Program-made: the position numbers and the translations under genes
Notes under the pieces: model-generated
The model's input: the letters and a program-made list of their open reading frames with translations, nothing else
Database searches by the model: none
What the model was told of the DNA's origin: nothing
Part shown: in pieces, positions 1 to 4,100 of the stretch
Layout: each line of letters begins with the position of its first letter
How positions within the stretch are numbered: position 1 is the stretch's first letter
Source of the DNA: Pseudonocardiales bacterium
Lineage (GTDB): Bacteria > Actinomycetota > Actinomycetes > Mycobacteriales > Jatrophihabitantaceae
NCBI GenBank assembly: GCA_030840415.1
Contig: JAVEEO010000557.1
Span: 1-6,520 of the forward strand
Direction of reading: 5' to 3'
DNA: 6,520 nucleotides

Positions 1-776
1 GGCTTGCGGCCCTCACCGGCCGGCCCGCGGTAGGCCTGGGCGATGTCGAGCCAGTGCTCGGCGTCCGGGCCGACGGCGGTGAGCGCCAGGTCGTCGCGGT
101 GCCGGCGCCGGGTCACCAGCAGGCAGAAGTCCTCGGCGGGACCGCTGATCCGCTGGCTCGCACTCTCCGGTCCGAACTGCCACACGGCCCCGGACGGTGC
201 CGTCAACTCGTAGTGGAAGTCGACGTTGGGACGTGGCTCGTTGCGCGCGAGGTAGCCGAAGTCCCAGGTACGCACCGCGAACGTGACCAGGAACCTGATC
301 CGGTCGGTGCGGGTCGGCCGGACGCCCAGGGCGTCGGCGATGTCCTGGCCGTGCGCGAAGGCCTCCATCATGCCGGCCATCATCAGCACCGATGGTGGCA
401 GTGGATTGACCAGCCACGGCACCAACTGGTCGGCCGGCACCGAGGACAGTGCCTTGACCGCCGCGGCCCGCTCGGCCTTCCAGCGGCCGAACAGCACCTC
501 GGGCGGGTCGGCGAGGTATTCGCCCAGCGCATTGGCCACGTTGACGGTGAAGTTCTGGTCCAGCCGCGCCATCAGGGCGGTGAAGGCCTCCGGGTCCGCG
601 GCAGCCAGCCCGGCCATCCGGAACGTCGCAGCCAGGTGCGCGACCTGATGCCGGATGGTCCAGCCGGGCGCCGGCGTCGGCAGCTCCCACTGCTCGTCGG
701 CCAGCCTGGCCAGCAGGTCGTCGAGCTCGTCGCATTCTGCCGTCAAAGCCCCGCTCGGGTCCGGTTGCTGGGTCAC
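1..776 (-). CDS. TIGR03084-type metal-binding protein (DinB/MDMPI superfamily), C-terminus cut by window edge
   Basis: A cytosolic protein related to the DinB / mycothiol-dependent maleylpyruvate isomerase fold; I assign it to the TIGR03084 group from memory of the family pattern. Its substrate and reaction are not known to me. The 258 visible residues run from GTG 776 to the window edge. The N-terminal four-helix part has TPAPGWTIRHQVAHL at residues 34-48. The second metal-ligand block MMEAFAHGQDIADALGV spans 136-152. The likely metal-binding triad is H47, E138 and H142, with D145 following. The C-terminal part carries ELTAPSG (190-196), GPEDF-like GPAEDFCLLVTRRRH (212-226) and HWLDIAQAY (241-249), all typical of the group. 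The family is about 260 residues, so only the last few residues and the stop should be missing. GTG 776 is preferred because AGAGGA at 791-786 lies 9 nt upstream. No signal peptide or membrane segment is visible. The start overlaps the stop of a short upstream frame (GTGA), suggesting translational coupling. Family assignment is firm; function is inference. Confidence 0.87.
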   Translation of the reverse strand, partial: MTQQPDPSGALTAECDELDDLLARLADEQWELPTPAPGWTIRHQVAHLAATFRMAGLAAADPEAFTALMARLDQNFTVNVANALGEYLADPPEVLFGRWKAERAAAVKALSSVPADQLVPWLVNPLPPSVLMMAGMMEAFAHGQDIADALGVRPTRTDRIRFLVTFAVRTWDFGYLARNEPRPNVDFHYELTAPSGAVWQFGPESASQRISGPAEDFCLLVTRRRHRDDLALTAVGPDAEHWLDIAQAYRGPAGEGRK

Positions 777-856
777 TGTGCCTCGTCCTCTCGCCACTGC
801 GGTTCGCTGTCGAACTTGCCGTCCCGAGCCTGCTTCAGCGCCCTCGCGAGATTCAC
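773..856 (-). CDS. possible 27-residue small ORF coupled to the MDMPI-like gene
   Basis: A short reading frame, GTG 856 to TGA 775-773, whose stop shares bases with the GTG start of the next gene (GTGA). Such an overlap is common in translationally coupled bacterial pairs. The peptide begins MNLARALKQARDGKF and ends in an acidic, polar tail (EPQWREDEAQ); it is hydrophilic with no membrane segment. Third codon positions are mostly G/C within this stretch but drop clearly upstream of it, which is why I start here rather than at ATG 1006 in the same frame (which would give 77 residues). A weak ribosome site, AAGGG at 865-861, stands 4 nt before the GTG. I do not recognise the peptide. It may be a real small protein, a leader that delivers ribosomes to the downstream start, or chance. 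Confidence 0.35.
   Translation of the reverse strand: MNLARALKQARDGKFDSEPQWREDEAQ
781..795 (-). promoter_or_regulatory. ribosome binding site of the MDMPI-like gene
   Basis: Read on the minus strand, the stretch contains AGAGGA (791-786) 9 nt before GTG 776 and a second GAGG (784-781) 4 nt before it. The purine-rich AGAGGA at this spacing supports GTG 776 as the start. The site lies inside the end of the possible small upstream ORF, as expected if the two are coupled. Confidence 0.6.
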
Positions 857-931
857 TTTGCCCTTGCTGGAAGGCGATGTTGGGCCATCTGGAAGTCCGG
901 CCGTCGCAGCGACTCGCCGAACCGGAGCCGG

Positions 932-973
932 CCCCGTGGCATGCCGGATAGCCCCCGTGGCACGCCGGATAAC
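932..973. repeat. 21-bp direct tandem repeat, two copies
   Basis: Copy 1 is 932-952 and copy 2 is 953-973; they match at 19 of 21 positions, differing at 942/963 (T/C) and 951/972 (G/A). The shared core is GTGGCAYGCCGGATA. Copy 1 contains the 8-bp perfect palindrome GGCATGCC (938-945); copy 2 has it with one mismatch (GGCACGCC, 959-966). The 21-bp centre-to-centre distance is two turns of B-DNA, so a protein bound to both would sit on one helix face. The position, upstream of both divergent genes, fits an operator. On the minus strand the unit is a multiple of three and would read as a 7-residue repeat, but that stretch does not look coding. Confidence 0.6.
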
Positions 974-1013
974 AGTCGGGTTGCCACCTGCCCATTCAAA
1001 TCTCATACGGAGC

Positions 1014-1019
1014 TAACAT
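1014..1019 (+). promoter_or_regulatory. candidate -10 element for the large surface-protein gene
   Basis: TAACAT fits the TAnnnT form of the -10 hexamer used by housekeeping sigma factors in actinomycetes, in the most AT-rich part of the intergenic region. A start of transcription a few bases downstream would give a leader of about 25-30 nt before GTG 1053. No good -35 hexamer is found 16-18 bp upstream. This is a weak candidate only. Confidence 0.22.
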
Positions 1020-1027
1020 CAGTTACT

Positions 1028-1046
1028 CTCCGCACATGCTGCGGAG
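1028..1046 (+). promoter_or_regulatory. hairpin sequestering the ribosome binding site
   Basis: CTCCGCA (1028-1034) and TGCGGAG (1040-1046) are perfect 7-bp complements separated by the 5-nt loop CATGC. Five of the seven pairs are G-C. The 3' arm contains GGAG (1043-1046), the only Shine-Dalgarno match for GTG 1053, at a 6-nt spacing. In the mRNA the ribosome site would therefore be paired, so translation may depend on opening the stem. At the DNA level the same sequence could serve as an operator. Confidence 0.5.
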
Positions 1047-1056
1047 CGCTGCGTGA
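1036..1056 (+). CDS. possible 6-codon upstream ORF overlapping the start of the large gene
   Basis: ATG 1036 opens a six-codon frame (MLRSAA) that stops at TGA 1054-1056, sharing bases with GTG 1053 (GTGA). Its ATG lies in the loop of the hairpin that covers the ribosome site. A ribosome reading it would melt the stem and end exactly at the downstream start. It has no Shine-Dalgarno of its own, and a frame this short arises easily by chance. Confidence 0.15.
   Translation: MLRSAA
1043..1046 (+). promoter_or_regulatory. Shine-Dalgarno site GGAG of the large surface-protein gene
   Basis: GGAG ends 6 nt before GTG 1053, an ordinary spacing, and decides the start. The frame is closed upstream by TAA at 1014-1016, and no other ATG, GTG or TTG occurs in frame between that stop and 1053. 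The site lies in the 3' arm of the 1028-1046 hairpin. Confidence 0.7.
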
Positions 1057-1169
1057 TCCGGCCGCACCCGCCACGCCGGGTGACGGCACTGGCGGCGTCC
1101 TGCCTGCTGGTCGGGCTCAGCACCAGCATCGTCACCAGCATGCTGCAGGCGCCCGGGGTGGCGGCCGCC
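1053..1169 (+). other. Sec-type signal peptide of the large surface protein
   Basis: Residues 1-9 (MIRPHPPRR) form a basic n-region. Residues 10-31 (VTALAAS through SML) form a hydrophobic core. Residues 32-39 (QAPGVAAA) are a c-region with a good A-x-A site, so signal peptidase I would cut near A39/S40. This places the repeats outside the membrane. The arginine pair R8-R9 lacks the rest of a Tat motif. Confidence 0.8.
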
Positions 1170-4100
1170 TCGCCCGCCATCACCGTGACCGGGCAGGCGC
1201 CGGCGACGGTGCTGGCCGGCAACCCGGTGACCTTCACCCTGACCGCCGCCAACCCGGCGGCCAATGCCGGTTCGCAGCCGGAATACAACACCACGCTGCG
1301 CGAGGTGCTGCCGGTGGGCGTGGCCTACCAGTCCGGATCGACCACCCCGGCCGACGCCGGCGAGCCGACCGTGCTGACCGATCCCGGCAACGGCCAGCAG
1401 ACCCTGATCTGGAGCGACCTGTTCGACCTGCCGACCGGCTCGTCGGACGGCCTGTCCTTCGCCGCGACCACCAGCCTGCCGGTCGGCAGCACGGTGGTCC
1501 CGGTCGCCACCGCCTATGCCAGCACCGCACCGCGCTACGTCGCGCACTTCAGCGCCACCGGGCTGCCGATCGCCGACCCGCGGATCCAGGTCGCCACCAG
1601 TACCCCGGGCGCCACCGTGATCACCGCGCTGCAGCTGAGCAAGACCGAAGCCAGTCCGGACGCCAAGCTGCTGCGCGGCCTGCACCAGCACCCGACGACC
1701 TACACGCTGCGGCTGAGCAACACCAGCCTGGCCGCCACCACCGGCGTCACGGTGCAGGACTACCTGCCGGCCGCGCTGGAGTTCCTCGGCTGCGGCCAGC
1801 TCGACAACACCAGCGGCGCGGCCATGGAGTACCCAGGGGCCCCCCGGCTGACCGCGACGCCGGCGGTGGGTGCGAACTGCCTGGCGCCGAGCGCGGTGGA
1901 CACCGTGCTGAACCCGCCGCCCAACGGCACCGTCAGCTATCCGCCGGGCATCTACACCAAGCTGAGCTGGACGTTGGGCACCCTCGCCGCCGGCCAGAGC
2001 AGCACCATCCGCTATGCCGCCGCGGTGGGCCTGAAGCAGAACGTGCTGTTCTCCACCGGGCCCAGCCCGGCCTCGCTGGGGCAGGCCGCCAACCTCGACA
2101 ACAACACCGGCGCCGGCACCCGGCAGCTCGACGCCGCGGCCACCCTGACCAGCTACGCGCACGCCGGCGGCAGCTACACCGGACCGGCGGTCGGCGGGGC
2201 GGCCAGCGTGTCGGACACCAGCCACCGGGTCAGCGTGCACGATCTGCGGATCGGCAAGGCGGTCACCGGCACGCAGTTCGTCGCCGGTGCCGTCTCCGAC
2301 TACACGGTGCGCATCGATTCCGGCGAGTACGCCGACAACTCCGCCCTCTCGATCACCGACGTGCTGCCCAATGGCCTGTGCCCGCTGGACCAGCTCACCG
2401 ACTACGCCGCCGGAGCGCCGGCCGACTGCGCCCCGGCAGCCGGGCACGCCCCGTCCCAGCCGTACCAGTCGGTCACCCAGAACGCCGACGGCAGCTTCAC
2501 CGTCGTGTTCGCACCGCTGGCCGTTCCGCGGGACGGCTCGTTGACGATCAGCTATCCGGCACGGAACCGGGCCGTCTACACCGGCGGGTCGCTGGCCGGG
2601 GTGCCGCCGGCGGCCGGCGACAGCTTCGCCAACACCGCGACCGGGCAGGCGAGCGCCGTTCCGCTGCCGGCCACCGGGGTGTCGGGCAACCAGGCGGTGC
2701 GCGACGCCAGTTCGGCCACCCTGACCAGCACCGGCAGCGCGCTGGCCGCCACCGTCGCGGCACGCAGCACCCCGATGCAGTGCTCGGACCCGGCAACCAG
2801 CTACGGCACCGGCAACCCGATCTTCCTCAAGGGCGACCGGATCTGCTTCCAGTTGCGGGTCGACTTCACGGCGGCCAACCAGACCCGCAACGCGGTGCTG
2901 ACCGACTTCCTGCCGCCGGGCACCGGCTACTCCGACGCCAGCGTCAGCTACCCGGCGGCCAACACCGTCGACCCGGCCCAGATCGGCTTCGACGCGGCCG
3001 CGGCGGCCGGCGGTGTGCTCAGCTGGAGCCTGGGGGCCGGCCAGCCCGACGGTTCGACCATGGTGGCGGCCGGTGCGGTGTTCGTGGTCCGGTTCAGCGT
3101 CCTGGTCACCGCCGCGGCGGCCGGCCCGGCGCCGGACAAGCCCGGCAACATCGCCAAGCTGCGCAGCACCGACAGCGCCGGGACGGTCAGCTCGCTGCGC
3201 GGCGGTGCCGACTTCCGGGTGGCGGCGGCACCGCCGGCCACCGTCGCCAAGGGGGTGGCCAGCGTGAACGGCGCGCCGCCGGCCCCGGGGCCGGGTGCTG
3301 ACCACGTGCTGGTCCGCGAAGGCGATTCGGTGACCTTCGACATCGAGGTGGGCAACGCCGGGGCGGCGGCCACCGGCAACGCCGTCGACATCGACGACCT
3401 GCAGCTGTGGGACCTGCTGCCAGCCGGGCTGCACTGTGCCCAGGTCGGCGCGATCGGCGGCGGTGGCAGCTGCACCGACCCGGGGGCGCCGGGGCAGCCG
3501 AGCTTCACCGGAAACGCCACCCTCAGCGCGCTGCGGTGGAACGACGGGCCGCTGGCCGCCGGTGCGAGCACCACCCACTCCTACACCGTGAACATCCCGG
3601 CCGGGGTCAGCGTCTCGACGGTGTTCGACAACACCGCGGCGCTGCGCTCCTACACCGCCGGTACCGACCAGTCCGACAGCGTCACCTACTACCCGGCCGC
3701 GAACGTCGACAGCTCGGTGCTGGCCGCCCAGTACGACGCACCGGCGGCCAGCGACGGCAGCGACGTCTACCTGCGCGACGTCAGCGTCAGCTCCGCGATC
3801 AGCTCCGCCGTCGCCGAGGCGGGCAACGCCGGCGCCGAGACGGTCCCGGTCGCCAGCACGCAGGCGACCATCGGCGAGCAGCTGAGCCTGGTGGTGACCG
3901 CCCGGGTGCCGGCCGGCTCGAGCGTCTACAACGGCAGTTTCAGCAGCCCGCTGCCCGCCGGCCTGTCGATGGTCAGCGCCACCGCTGGCTACACCGCCGA
4001 CGCCACGCTGCCCGCCGACCAGCCGCTGCCGGCCGGTTTCAGCTTCGATCCGGCGGTGCCCGGCATCCGGTGGCCGGCCGGCTACGACAACACCACCGGC

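Larger units (their letters stand above)
857..1052. other. divergent intergenic region
   Basis: About 200 bases between the leftward and rightward genes (or about 275 if the 27-codon ORF is not real). Part of it, roughly 975-1030, is clearly richer in A and T than the flanking coding DNA, as expected for promoters. It contains a 21-bp tandem repeat, a 4+4 dyad and a 7-bp hairpin, entered separately. No tRNA, no intrinsic terminator and no recognisable riboswitch were seen. Both genes must be transcribed from here or, for the leftward one, possibly from nearby; no strong consensus -35/-10 pair is visible on either strand. Confidence 0.7.

Noticed and set aside
13..735. A minus-strand frame of 240 codons in the left part
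   Set aside because: It is out of frame with the TIGR03084-type product and gives an Arg/Gly/Ala/Pro-rich sequence without motifs.
857..1006. Extension of the small minus-strand ORF to ATG 1006 (77 residues)
   Set aside because: Third positions over this part are not G/C-biased, it runs through the tandem repeat and the AT-rich segment, and there is no ribosome site that clearly favours ATG 1006.
981..1009. TTGCCA (981-986) with a -10 at about 1004-1009 as the promoter of the giant gene
   Set aside because: The hexamer at the right spacing, CATACG, matches the -10 consensus at only three positions.
54..1016. A plus-strand frame of 320 codons across the left part
   Set aside because: It runs antisense to the MDMPI-like gene and on through the AT-richer intergenic region and both repeats. 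The minus frame has conserved family motifs; this one has none.
1089..1103. A possible lipobox at LAASC, residues 13-17 of the large protein
   Set aside because: The -3 position is Ala rather than Leu, Val or Ile, and a long hydrophobic stretch continues after the Cys. A normal A-x-A cleavage site follows at 37-39.
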